Shown here: piece after piece, positions 17,856 through 26,806 of the stretch
Layout: each line of letters opens with the position of its first letter
Numbering within the stretch: the first letter of the stretch is position 1
Source: Patescibacteria group bacterium
GTDB lineage: Bacteria; Patescibacteriota; Patescibacteriia; CAIXNZ01
DNA length: 39,833 nucleotides
Assembly (NCBI GenBank): GCA_028714455.1
Contig: JAQTMG010000003.1
Coordinates: 1 to 39,833, forward strand
Direction: 5' to 3'
Program-made: the position numbers and the translations under genes
Notes under the pieces: model-generated
Told to the model about the DNA's origin: nothing
Databases searched by the model: none
Seen by the model: only the letters and a program-made list of their open reading frames with translations

Positions 17856-18983
17856 TTATTGACTGATTCTTATGATTATATGATCTGCGAAAGAAGGCAT
17901 TTTCTTTAACCAGGACGGGAAAAAGGTTATCTCGACTTTCTGGATGTCGCTGAAATTTTCCAGATAAGTCTGCAATTGGCTCACGCTCAATTTCATAAGC
18001 TTGTCTTTCGCCAGAATCGGGCTGTTTTCACTTATGACGATTTTGCCGTTAATGTTACTTTTCACCTGGGCGCTGTTATTTTTCAAATCAATCTTCTCCA
18101 GCTCGTAGGACAAATTATCGCCGTTTGTTTGAGATAATTTTTTATCTTCGGGAACCATGCTCGCCAGAGCGTGAATGGCAAAATCTTTAACCGGCTTATC
18201 GTCAAATACCGCGCCGTCAACTTTAACGGCTAAGTTGAGAACGAAGCTGCCAGCCTCATCTCCGGCTTTGTGATTCAGACTTTTTTCCAAAACGATTTTT
18301 TGCAAAAGCTGCGTCTTATCCGCGTCTTCAGCAGCGATTGCTTTTTGCGATAATTCATTTGTCAGGGCGGCCACAGCGTCGTCAATGTCTTTTTGGCTTA
18401 CCACTTTCACGGTAGTTTGCGCATTAAAATCTGCCACAGCCTCGCCTGTTATAATCTGTTGGAGATCCTTGCTTAGCCCCGGAATAGTAAATTTTGTTCC
18501 GGCCTTGGCCAGCGCTTGATCGGGTTTATCTGGATAGACAGTAACCTCAATACTGCCCGTCTTTGGCACAACCACTCTATCCTTTATATGATAAAGTGTA
18601 TTATCGCTAGCCAGTAATCTCGTGGTTGCTATTAAAATTTGAGCTCTTGAAAGCGTGCTGGTTATCTTGACAGTGCCGACCACGCCCTTGCTGACAGCCG
18701 CGCTTCCCGTCGAATTATATGTCTTCTGTCCCTCGACCGTTTGATTAATGATTTTGCCCAAGAAAACGCCTTCGGCCTCGTTCACGGCTTTCGTGTCCTG
18801 CACGATTATAAAATTAAAATCAGTGGCGATATTCTGCGCGTTGGGAAAAATCGTGATGTAAGCGTAGCTGAAAGAATAATAAAATATCACCCCGAGCAAA
18901 ATCGCCGTCAAAACAATAAAACTCAAGGCTAATTTTTTGTAAATGTTAAGAGGAGGATTAATGGCGTGTCTTCTTCTGACCAT
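17856..18983 (-). CDS. Single-pass membrane protein (baseplate-J-like architecture)
   Basis: N-terminal TM helix, long extracytoplasmic beta-rich region; family assignment tentative. Confidence 0.65.
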   Translation of the reverse strand: MVRRRHAINPPLNIYKKLALSFIVLTAILLGVIFYYSFSYAYITIFPNAQNIATDFNFIIVQDTKAVNEAEGVFLGKIINQTVEGQKTYNSTGSAAVSKGVVGTVKITSTLSRAQILIATTRLLASDNTLYHIKDRVVVPKTGSIEVTVYPDKPDQALAKAGTKFTIPGLSKDLQQIITGEAVADFNAQTTVKVVSQKDIDDAVAALTNELSQKAIAAEDADKTQLLQKIVLEKSLNHKAGDEAGSFVLNLAVKVDGAVFDDKPVKDFAIHALASMVPEDKKLSQTNGDNLSYELEKIDLKNNSAQVKSNINGKIVISENSPILAKDKLMKLSVSQLQTYLENFSDIQKVEITFFPSWLKKMPSFADHIIIRISQ

Positions 18984-19034
18984 ATTTATTTTTATTTTAA
19001 TAATAAGAGAGCCTTTTGCGTATTATAGCAAATT

Positions 19035-22000
19035 CTACATCAATTTAACAAACCTGACTTCGGCGATGCTGTTTAATTCTTTCTGTAAATTCTGATCTCC
19101 GAAATCAGCCGTAAAATTTGTTTCTATCTTGCGGAACCGACCCTCGTCGATCGGAATCGCCAGATAAACTTTATTCTTGCCATTAGAACTGCTCAAAATC
19201 TGGTTGAGCCTGGCGATAGTTTCGGCGTTAATGACGCGCTTAAAAAAGATGTAAAAATTCTTCACTTCATTTTGAATTTTCAGGTTTAACTTTTTCAGCC
19301 TGGCCTTTAAATCAGAGAGAATCTCCGAGGTCAGCGCTTTTACCTCATTGCAGATGACTTTAAACTCGCCGTCTTTATTAGAAATAATGCCGTTGATTAT
19401 CACGATATTACCCTCGACCCAATTCTCCTTGCTCGTGCTGTAGACGCTTGGAAAAACGATCGTCTCTACGCTATCATAAGTATCTTCGATTTTGACAAAA
19501 AGCATCACCTCGCCCTTTTGAGTGATTATTTTCTTTATCGTGTGAATTACTCCCGCGATGCGAATATTACCCGAGCCCAGGCCCAGGCCCTTTTTAATGT
19601 GTATGGTATTTAAGATATAGCCTTCGAGTTCGGCTTGGAATTCCGAAAAAGGATGTTCAGAAATGTATAACCCCAGAAGCTCTTTTTCCCAGGCCAATTT
19701 TTCTCGCTTAGAAACCGGCTTAAACTTTTCCAGATGCAAATCATGCTTAATCTGACTGCCGGCTAAATTAAACAAACTATTTTGCTGACTAATACTTTCA
19801 TTGTGCACCTCCTTAACAAAAGCCAACAGTTTATCGATATTCATCAGCATTTCATAACGATCGCCGAACTGGTCAAGGGCTCCGCATTTAATTAAACTTT
19901 CCAGCGACTTTTTATTCAAATCTTTGTCTTTAACACGGGACAAAAAATCTGCCAGCGACTGATAGTGGCCGCCATTTTTTCGCTCATGAATTATGGCCTT
20001 GGTCAGATTCATGCCGACATTTTTCACAGCCGACAATCCGAATCTTATTCTGGGTTTTTTTTCTTTCAAACTCTCGGCGACAACCGTGAAGCGCGTAAAA
20101 CTCTCATTTATATCTGGCGCCAAAACTTCAATGCCCATGTTACGGCATTCAGCGACTTCAAGGGCTATTCTGTCAGTGTCATTCAAGTCAGAGGTCAAGA
20201 GTGAGGCCATGAATTCCGCCGGATAGTTGGCCTTCAGATAAGCCGTCTGATAGGCAATCATGGCGTAACAAGCGGCGTGAGAACGATTAAAACCATAGCC
20301 GGCAAATGGCTCGATAAAAGCGAAAACCTGTTCTGCCGTCTTTTTATCAACGTCATTTTTTACGCAATTTTTTATAAATTTGGCCTTCTGCTCGTTCAAC
20401 AAACTCTTTATCTTTTTACCGACGGCTTTGCGCAAAACATCGGCTTCGCCCAGCGTAAATCCGGCCAGAGAACGCGCGATCTCCATCAGCTGCTCCTGAT
20501 AAATCGCCACACCGTTGGTCTTACCCAAAATCGGTTCGAGCTTCGGGTGTAAATAAAAAGGTTTTGTCTCGCCGTGTTTATTGCTGATATATTGTGGGAT
20601 AAGTTCGATCGGACCCGGTCTGTAGAGCGCGACCATGGCAATGATGTCTTCGATGCCGGTCGGCTTCAAAAGTTTTAAATATCTTTTCATGCCGCCCGAT
20701 TCCAGCTGAAAAACGCCGGTTGTCTCACCTCTCTGAAAAAGTTCGAATGACTTTTTGTCGTCCAGAGGAAGTTTATCAATATCAATTTTGAGGCCGTGGA
20801 TTTTCTCTATCGCCTCGAGCGTATTTTCAATGATAGTCAGGTTGCTTAAGCCAAGAAAGTCCATTTTTAACAGACCCAGATCTTCTATCGGGTGCAAGGA
20901 ATATTGGGCGACAATCTCATTATCATCACCTGTTCCAAATTGCAGGGGCATAAATTCAGTCAGCGTCTCCGGCGTGATGACAACGCCACAGGCGTGAGTC
21001 GAGGCGTGTCGACAAACTCCCTCAAGCTTTAAAGCGTTGTCAATAAGATCCTTGCAGTCAGCGTTATTTTTATATTCCTCGGCCAAGTCCGTGACGGTTT
21101 CCAGCGCTTCCTTCAAACTGGAATTCATGGGAATCATTTTGGCGATTTTGTCACAGTAGCTGTAAGGCAAACCAAGCGCCCGGCCCGTGTCACGCACCGC
21201 GGCTCGCGCGGCCATGGTGCCAAAGGTGATAATCTGGGCCACGTGGTCTTTGCCGTATTTTTCTTCCACATAGCGAATAACGTCGTCTCTCCTGATATCG
21301 GCAAAATCTGTATCAATATCAGGCATGGAAATTCTTTCTGGATTTAAAAATCTCTCAAAAAGTAAATCGTAGGCTAGCGGATCGAGGTTGGTTATGCGGG
21401 TTAAGAATGCGACTAAACTGCCGGCCGCCGAACCACGTCCTGGCCCGACCACGATACCGTTATTTTTTGCCCAGTTTATGAAATCAGCGACAATGAGAAA
21501 ATATGGGGCAAAGCCTGTTTTCTCAATCACCCCCAATTCATATGACAGGCGTTCCAGAATATCTTTTTTCTTAAACTCGCGATTGGGATTTTTGGTGATA
21601 ACGCTGTCTTCGTCCATGACCCAATTTTCTCCGCTCAACTCCCCGCCGTAACGATAGACAAGGCCGTTTTTACACAGTCTCTCCAGATACTTCTCTGGGG
21701 TCAGCGAATCGGGCACGTTAAAAGTCGGCAAAACATTTTTATTGAATTCAAGTTCGACATTGCACATCTCGGCAACCTTGTTCGTATTTTCTATGGCCTC
21801 GGGACAATCAGCGAATTCCTCAATCATTTGTTTCGTAGTCTTCAGAGAAAAATCTTCGCCCATCATCGACATTCTGTTTTCTTCAGTGACTTTATGATTT
21901 GTCTGCACGCAAATCAGAATGTCATGGGCTCTGGCATCTTCGGTATTTAAATAATGAGTATCGTTGGTTCCTACCAAACCTACGCCATATTTTTTGGCCA

Positions 22001-22580
22001 ATTCCTTCAGGCCATCATTGGCGGTCTTCTGTATCGGCAAATTGGGATGTGACTGCAATTCCAAAAAAAAGTTTTCCTTGCCAAAAATATTTAAATATTT
22101 TTCCAAAATCTTACCGGCTTTATCTAAATCCTTGTGAGTCAAAATAGCGTTGGGAATTTCTCCCTCAACGCAGGCCGAGAGCGCGATGAGTCCTTCTTTG
22201 TGCTGTTCCAAAACTTCGTGATCAATTCTGGGTTTATAATAGAAACCCTCCAGGTGCGCGATCGTCACCAGTTTAACCAAATTTTTATAGCCAATATTAT
22301 TCTTCGCCAAAAGTATCAGGTGATGGCGCCGCTCATCTATTTTCGGCTGTTTGCTGTGGCGGCTGTTTGGTGTAATGTATGCTTCAACTCCTATTATCGG
22401 CTTGATGCCGGCTTTCTTGGCTTTTTGATAAAACTCAATAACGCCATACATAGCGCCGTGGTCTGTGATGGCCATCGCTTCCATGCCGTCGGCTTTAGCC
22501 TTAGCTATAAGATCATTAATTTTTGCCAGTCCATCGAGCAGACTATAATCCGTATGGACATGCAGCGGTACAAATTTCAT
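19035..22580 (-). CDS. dnaE: DNA polymerase III subunit alpha
   Basis: 'MKFVPLHVHTDYSLLDGLAKI', 'VGPGRGSAAGSLVAFL', 'PDIDTDFADIRRDDVI'. Confidence 0.98.
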   Translation of the reverse strand: MKFVPLHVHTDYSLLDGLAKINDLIAKAKADGMEAMAITDHGAMYGVIEFYQKAKKAGIKPIIGVEAYITPNSRHSKQPKIDERRHHLILLAKNNIGYKNLVKLVTIAHLEGFYYKPRIDHEVLEQHKEGLIALSACVEGEIPNAILTHKDLDKAGKILEKYLNIFGKENFFLELQSHPNLPIQKTANDGLKELAKKYGVGLVGTNDTHYLNTEDARAHDILICVQTNHKVTEENRMSMMGEDFSLKTTKQMIEEFADCPEAIENTNKVAEMCNVELEFNKNVLPTFNVPDSLTPEKYLERLCKNGLVYRYGGELSGENWVMDEDSVITKNPNREFKKKDILERLSYELGVIEKTGFAPYFLIVADFINWAKNNGIVVGPGRGSAAGSLVAFLTRITNLDPLAYDLLFERFLNPERISMPDIDTDFADIRRDDVIRYVEEKYGKDHVAQIITFGTMAARAAVRDTGRALGLPYSYCDKIAKMIPMNSSLKEALETVTDLAEEYKNNADCKDLIDNALKLEGVCRHASTHACGVVITPETLTEFMPLQFGTGDDNEIVAQYSLHPIEDLGLLKMDFLGLSNLTIIENTLEAIEKIHGLKIDIDKLPLDDKKSFELFQRGETTGVFQLESGGMKRYLKLLKPTGIEDIIAMVALYRPGPIELIPQYISNKHGETKPFYLHPKLEPILGKTNGVAIYQEQLMEIARSLAGFTLGEADVLRKAVGKKIKSLLNEQKAKFIKNCVKNDVDKKTAEQVFAFIEPFAGYGFNRSHAACYAMIAYQTAYLKANYPAEFMASLLTSDLNDTDRIALEVAECRNMGIEVLAPDINESFTRFTVVAESLKEKKPRIRFGLSAVKNVGMNLTKAIIHERKNGGHYQSLADFLSRVKDKDLNKKSLESLIKCGALDQFGDRYEMLMNIDKLLAFVKEVHNESISQQNSLFNLAGSQIKHDLHLEKFKPVSKREKLAWEKELLGLYISEHPFSEFQAELEGYILNTIHIKKGLGLGSGNIRIAGVIHTIKKIITQKGEVMLFVKIEDTYDSVETIVFPSVYSTSKENWVEGNIVIINGIISNKDGEFKVICNEVKALTSEILSDLKARLKKLNLKIQNEVKNFYIFFKRVINAETIARLNQILSSSNGKNKVYLAIPIDEGRFRKIETNFTADFGDQNLQKELNSIAEVRFVKLM

Positions 22581-22670
22581 AAATATCCCGACAATTAATA
22601 TAAGGATTTAACACTCTTATTTTAATACAAATCGGCCAATTGAACAAATGTTTTTCCGGATAAAAAATAC

Positions 22671-22691
22671 AGGGGCGATGATTAAGCCCCT
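22671..22691 (-). terminator. Rho-independent terminator
   Basis: Minus: AGGGGC TTAATCATC GCCCCT GTATTTTTT. Confidence 0.65.
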
Positions 22692-22743
22692 CCATAATAT
22701 AAAAAGCCTTATTTTAGCGACTTTTTGAAGCAAAAAAACCTTT

Positions 22744-23583
22744 TTATTTTAAAAAAGAAAATAGATAACCCAGCAGACAGCCCAGAATTATGGGCGGCAA
22801 GCCTGGCATTGGCTGTTTCTCTTTCTGGGAGACAAAAAGTATAAACAAAAAAATAAAGCCAGCCACAGACCCGATCGCCGTATAAAAAGCCGTGACTAAA
22901 CTTATTCTCGAGCAGGCGACTATAAAAATGGCTGGCGCGGCTAAATCGCCGGTTCCCAAAAACATAAATTCTGTTTGCGGAGAAACATCTCTAATCCTCT
23001 TAAAGATTCCGCCAATGGTTTGCGGCACAACAACCGAAAGGAATACCTTTTTCTCGACCAAACCGCGGAACATCGAGACCATGTGCTTTGTCTTGTAGAC
23101 CGCAATAAAATCATAAGCCGCCAAAAATATTAAAATGATGATGGCCTGACTTGGGGCTAAATTTGCGCCAAAGACTGCCGAGATGGCGCTGATCGCTAAG
23201 ACTATCACCATGTCGTGTACCAAAACGTTTTGGTAGATAAAATAAAAAGCTAAAATCGCGATCAAAAAATATAAGATTTCTGGCCAATTAAAATAGGCAC
23301 TGCCAAAAAGCCAAAGACCGTCCAGAATCGCCACCGCATATATTATTTGGATTAGCCGGGGCGTTTTAACATATTTCAAAATCAAAATCACCATGGCTGT
23401 CGCCAGGAAAAGAGCCAAAACAAAAAACCAAGCCGAATAAGACGACGACAACGGAAAAGCGGCAGCGGGCGCGTTTTTTGTTAAGCCGAAAAATACACCC
23501 AACGCCAGATATTGCGTGAAAATAAAGAGGAAGAGTTCAAATATGAAATTAAAAGTAAAAAAGTATCTTATTTTGAAATTCAT
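22744..23583 (-). CDS. Presenilin-like A22-type intramembrane aspartyl protease
   Basis: Polytopic; 'AAYDFIAVYKTKHMV' (YD), 'LGTGDLAAP' (GxGD), 'PMPGLPPI' (PxLP-like). Confidence 0.85.
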   Translation of the reverse strand: MNFKIRYFFTFNFIFELFLFIFTQYLALGVFFGLTKNAPAAAFPLSSSYSAWFFVLALFLATAMVILILKYVKTPRLIQIIYAVAILDGLWLFGSAYFNWPEILYFLIAILAFYFIYQNVLVHDMVIVLAISAISAVFGANLAPSQAIIILIFLAAYDFIAVYKTKHMVSMFRGLVEKKVFLSVVVPQTIGGIFKRIRDVSPQTEFMFLGTGDLAAPAIFIVACSRISLVTAFYTAIGSVAGFIFLFILFVSQKEKQPMPGLPPIILGCLLGYLFSFLK

Positions 23584-23635
23584 AACTTAATTATACCATC
23601 AAAATGGTGCTATAATAAGAATGTGCCATTTTAAA

Positions 23636-23838
23636 TAAAAAAGCCCTCTTTTTTGAGGGCTTATGATAAAACGGTACCCCGATCGCGCAAGGAGCGCTGC
23701 CTCATGGCCAGACTACTCCTTTTGACGAATTTTTGATCCGCACCGGAAAAGCGCGAGAACGAAAAGAAGATGAAGCCGGTTTGGGGCGTCGCGGACCTGA
23801 AGTCACAATCTTGTTTATTCAAAACGCGACCGGGGCAT
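23636..23838 (-). ncRNA. Candidate structured ncRNA A (about 200 nt)
   Basis: Minus: closing stem CCCCGGUCGCG/CGCGAUCGGGG (23825-35 / 23677-87); second stem GGUCCGC...ACCGG/CCGGU-GCGGAUC; third stem AAGGAG/CUCCUU; terminator AAGCCCTC AAAAAA GAGGGCTTTTTT; promoter TTGACC-N17-TAAATT (23873-23845). Confidence 0.55.
23641..23662 (-). terminator. Terminator of ncRNA candidate A
   Basis: AAGCCCTC TTTTTT GAGGGCTT with a U-run only in the minus direction. Confidence 0.8.
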
Positions 23839-23879
23839 GGATATAATTTATCATAACAATTTTCCACGGTCAAATATTT

Positions 23880-24668
23880 ATGCGCATATTATTTCTGGGC
23901 ACTGGCCCGACTATACCCATACCAAGGCTGGGCTGCCAAAGTGCGGCTTGTCGTGAGGCCAGAAAGCCAAAAAGTAAATCAAGGAGGATGAGAAGTTCAA
24001 TACTCTTATCTTTGAAAAATAAAAATATTTTAATTGATGCAACCCCAGATTTTCTCAAGCAAGTCAGGCAAAATAAAATCAAAAAAATAGATGCCGTTTT
24101 GATTACTCATCCGCACCTAGACGCCTACGGCGGGATTGGCCAATTTGATAAATGGTTAAAATCACCTCTAAATGTTTTTTGCCAGAAACAAACCAGAAAA
24201 ATAATCGAAAAAAAATTTAAAAAATTAAATAATCTAGCTTTCAAAAACATAAAACCGTTCAAACGGTTCAAGATAGGTCCAGTGGAAATATTGCCCCTGC
24301 CCGTACGCCACTCTATAATAAATGAAAAAAAATTTCCTACGCTGGCCTACAAAATTGGCAATTTAATTTATTGTTCTGATGTTAAAAAAATTCCCGCCGA
24401 CTCCCGGCGATATTTTAAAAATATTAAAACACTTATTCTTGACTCCGCCATGTATTTTAACAAGCAGATATTTAGTCACCTCAATACTTCTGATTCGATT
24501 CTGCTTGGCAAAAAACTGCGCGTCAAAAATTTATATCTGACCCAAATCGGACATTCCTATCCCCCATTCAAAATTGCCCAAAACGAAATAAACAGATTTG
24601 CCAAGATGAAAAAAATAAAAACGAGGGTTTTCTTATCATTCGACGGTTTAAAAATTAAAATAAATTAA
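23880..24668 (+). CDS. MBL-fold metallo-hydrolase (PhnP/RNase Z-like)
   Basis: 'MRILFLGTGPTIPIPRLGCQSAAC', 'VLITHPHLDAYGGI', 'LYLTQIGHSYP'. Confidence 0.85.
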   Translation: MRILFLGTGPTIPIPRLGCQSAACREARKPKSKSRRMRSSILLSLKNKNILIDATPDFLKQVRQNKIKKIDAVLITHPHLDAYGGIGQFDKWLKSPLNVFCQKQTRKIIEKKFKKLNNLAFKNIKPFKRFKIGPVEILPLPVRHSIINEKKFPTLAYKIGNLIYCSDVKKIPADSRRYFKNIKTLILDSAMYFNKQIFSHLNTSDSILLGKKLRVKNLYLTQIGHSYPPFKIAQNEINRFAKMKKIKTRVFLSFDGLKIKIN

Positions 24669-24815
24669 AAAGTCCCCGCGTGGAGGACTTATATCTGATA
24701 AAACCTTGGCCGCGTCGCGAGCCGTTCTCTACCGTTAAAGGAGGGGCATTCCCATTCAATAGAATCGGCTGGTTAACCGAATCACGACTGGCAACGCGGT
24801 CAAGGTGATATTAAC
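24665..24815 (-). ncRNA. Candidate structured ncRNA B (about 150 nt)
   Basis: 13-position closing stem ACCTTGACCGCGT / ACGCGGCCAAGGT (one mismatch), inner GTCGTGA/TCGCGAC, terminator AAGTCC...GGACTTTTT in the minus direction; TTGACT (24840-24835) upstream with a weak -10. Confidence 0.5.
24670..24690 (-). terminator. Terminator of ncRNA candidate B
   Basis: Minus: AAGTCC TCCACGCGG GGACTT TTTAATTT. Confidence 0.7.
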
Positions 24816-24845
24816 TTACCACAACTAAATAAATAGTCAAGCTTT

Positions 24846-25625
24846 ATGAAAGTAAAAAATCGAGCGGAAAAAATGACGTTATTCTATTTTTTGATTTTAC
24901 TAATAACCGTAGCCCTTTCTCCGTCAGTAACAAGTGCTCAAGGCAATGTTGATTCTGATGGCGATGGACTAAGTAATTACGAAGAACAAAATATCTATTT
25001 TACCAACTGGCAAACGCCCGATACTGATGGCGACGGAGTAAATGACGGCCAGGAAATAAAAAATGGCGACTCGCCTCTCTGGCCTAAACTAAAAATGAAC
25101 GAAGCAGACACGGACCAAGACGGACTTAATGACGCCTGGGAAATTAAACTTGGCTCAAATCTGTTAAAAAGTGATACGGATAACGATGGTTATAGCGACG
25201 GTCAAGAAGTAAATGCCGGTTATTCGCCAACCGACAAATCACAGGCAAAAATTAGTAAAAAAATTGAAGTCAGTATAAATGATCACAATTTAAAATACTA
25301 TTTTGGCAGTATCCAATTGGAGAGTATCCCCATATCCGCCGGCATCCCCAGCAAACCAACACTGAAAGGCACATTCGAGGTGCAGAAAAAAATATTACTA
25401 AAAGATTACATCGGACCAGAAAATAGCTATTACTATCCGAAAACCAAGTGGAATCTTCTTTTCGCCACCTCGAAAAACAAACAGGGGTATTACATTCATG
25501 GCGCCTACTGGCATAATTTATTCGGCAAACGAAACGTTTCTCATGGCTGTGTCAATGTCAGATATACTGACATGGAAAAATTATATAATTTTGCGGAAAT
25601 CGGGACCGAAATATCAATTAAATAA
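24846..25625 (+). CDS. Exported L,D-transpeptidase (YkuD-like) with thrombospondin-3/EF-hand-like Ca-binding repeats
   Basis: Signal peptide; 'DSDGDGLSNYEEQ', 'DTDGDGVNDGQE', 'DTDQDGLNDAWE', 'DTDNDGYSDGQE'; catalytic 'GYYIHGAYWHNLFGKRNVSHGCVNVR'. Confidence 0.9.
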   Translation: MKVKNRAEKMTLFYFLILLITVALSPSVTSAQGNVDSDGDGLSNYEEQNIYFTNWQTPDTDGDGVNDGQEIKNGDSPLWPKLKMNEADTDQDGLNDAWEIKLGSNLLKSDTDNDGYSDGQEVNAGYSPTDKSQAKISKKIEVSINDHNLKYYFGSIQLESIPISAGIPSKPTLKGTFEVQKKILLKDYIGPENSYYYPKTKWNLLFATSKNKQGYYIHGAYWHNLFGKRNVSHGCVNVRYTDMEKLYNFAEIGTEISIK

Positions 25626-25630
25626 ATGCG

Positions 25631-26275
25631 ATGTTTAAAGATCGTAACGAAGCAGGTGAAAAACTTGCTCAAAAACTTAACAACTTTAGGGAAGCAAAAG
25701 ACACGATAGTTTTAGCCCTGCCCCGTGGCGGGGTTATAATTGGCTATGAAATAGCCAAGGCTCTGGATCTGCCGCTTGACCTTATTGTTTCCAGAAAAAT
25801 CGGCGCGCCATTCAACGAAGAATACGCCATCGGCGCGGTTACGGAAAACGGCGAAACGATTTTTGACGAAGAGGCTGTCGAAGCTCTCTCCGTGACCAAA
25901 GATTATCTGGAGAAAAAAATTATTGAGCAAAAAAATGAGGCGGCCAGAAGATTGGCAGAATACAGAAAGAGTAGGGCCAGATTAGAGCTTGAAAATAAAA
26001 AAGTAATAATAGTCGATGATGGCATCGCGACCGGCCTAACCATGCGCGCCGCCATAAAATCGGCGAGAGATAAAAAGGCTAAAGAAATTATCGTGGCTTC
26101 ACCTGTAATCGCGAAAGAGACCATGGCCATAATTAACGAGGAAGCCGATTTCGTCGTTTTTCTGGAGACTCCCTTCTATTTTGGCGCGGTCGGTTCATTT
26201 TACGAAAACTTCGGTCAAACAACAGATAAAGAGGTGATTGAACTGATGAAAAAATCTGAAAATTTTGGAAAATAA
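25631..26275 (+). CDS. Phosphoribosyltransferase
   Basis: PRPP motif 'KVIIVDDGIATGLTM'; 'LALPRGGVIIGYEIA'. Confidence 0.9.
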   Translation: MFKDRNEAGEKLAQKLNNFREAKDTIVLALPRGGVIIGYEIAKALDLPLDLIVSRKIGAPFNEEYAIGAVTENGETIFDEEAVEALSVTKDYLEKKIIEQKNEAARRLAEYRKSRARLELENKKVIIVDDGIATGLTMRAAIKSARDKKAKEIIVASPVIAKETMAIINEEADFVVFLETPFYFGAVGSFYENFGQTTDKEVIELMKKSENFGK

Positions 26276-26285
26276 TCCAGATATT

Positions 26286-26642
26286 TTATTGAAAACAATA
26301 ATTAAACCCAAATTTTATCGCTCCTCTAATCGTCTCGGCGATTTTTTTATACTTACTCGGCTTTTTGCTTTTTAACATCTGCTCAATCTCTTTTCTGAAT
26401 TTTTCCAATTCATAATCATCATTCATCCAGTGAATTGAGCCATAGCGCTCATTGTGTTCTTCTAGAATCTGCCGCCAATCTAAACTATTAATATCTATAT
26501 GGGGTTCATCCCTGAAAAGCCCCTCGTCCTGATTTTTCGAAACTAAATAATGTCCCGTCAGATTGCTTAGCAATACACTGTAAAAAATTGAGTCAAATTC
26601 ATCTTGAAATTTAATAACCATATTAGGCAAACATGAAATCAA
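26286..26642 (-). CDS. Hypothetical protein
   Basis: 118 aa ORF; start may be the internal MVIKFQDEF. Confidence 0.55.
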   Translation of the reverse strand: MISCLPNMVIKFQDEFDSIFYSVLLSNLTGHYLVSKNQDEGLFRDEPHIDINSLDWRQILEEHNERYGSIHWMNDDYELEKFRKEIEQMLKSKKPSKYKKIAETIRGAIKFGFNYCFQ

Positions 26643-26699
26643 AAAATTTAACGATTAATCTGCGATAAATTGCTTTTGTTCTCCTGCTCATAATTTTAA

Positions 26700-26728
26700 T
26701 TGAAAATTATTAATAAATTGTTTATAAT
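26700..26728 (+). promoter_or_regulatory. Promoter of a short intergenic transcript
   Basis: TTGAAA (26700-26705), 17-bp spacer, TATAAT (26723-26728). Confidence 0.6.
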
Positions 26729-26734
26729 AAATAA

Positions 26735-26806
26735 AAGAGAGTTGGTTGCAAAATTAATTCTCTGTCAAACTCGCTCCGCGTCTCCAAACTAGGGGCGAGT
26801 TTTGTT
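26735..26806 (+). ncRNA. Candidate small RNA (about 70 nt) convergent with lexA
   Basis: Promoter just upstream; hairpin AGAGAG...TTCTCT, then terminator AAACTCGC...GCGAGTTTTGTTTT; no ORF of note. Confidence 0.4.

Noticed and set aside
23661-23873. 70-aa minus ORF between the MBL and presenilin-like genes
   Set aside because: The region is better explained by a structured RNA (complementary stems with wobble pairs, terminator). The ORF lacks a convincing start context; only a 14-aa tail has an RBS-like AAAGGAG.
24100-24130. Inactive MBL enzyme because HxHxDH reads HPHLDA
   Set aside because: The last His is replaced by Ala, but I cannot exclude that this variant is normal for the subfamily, so it is not reported as a finding.
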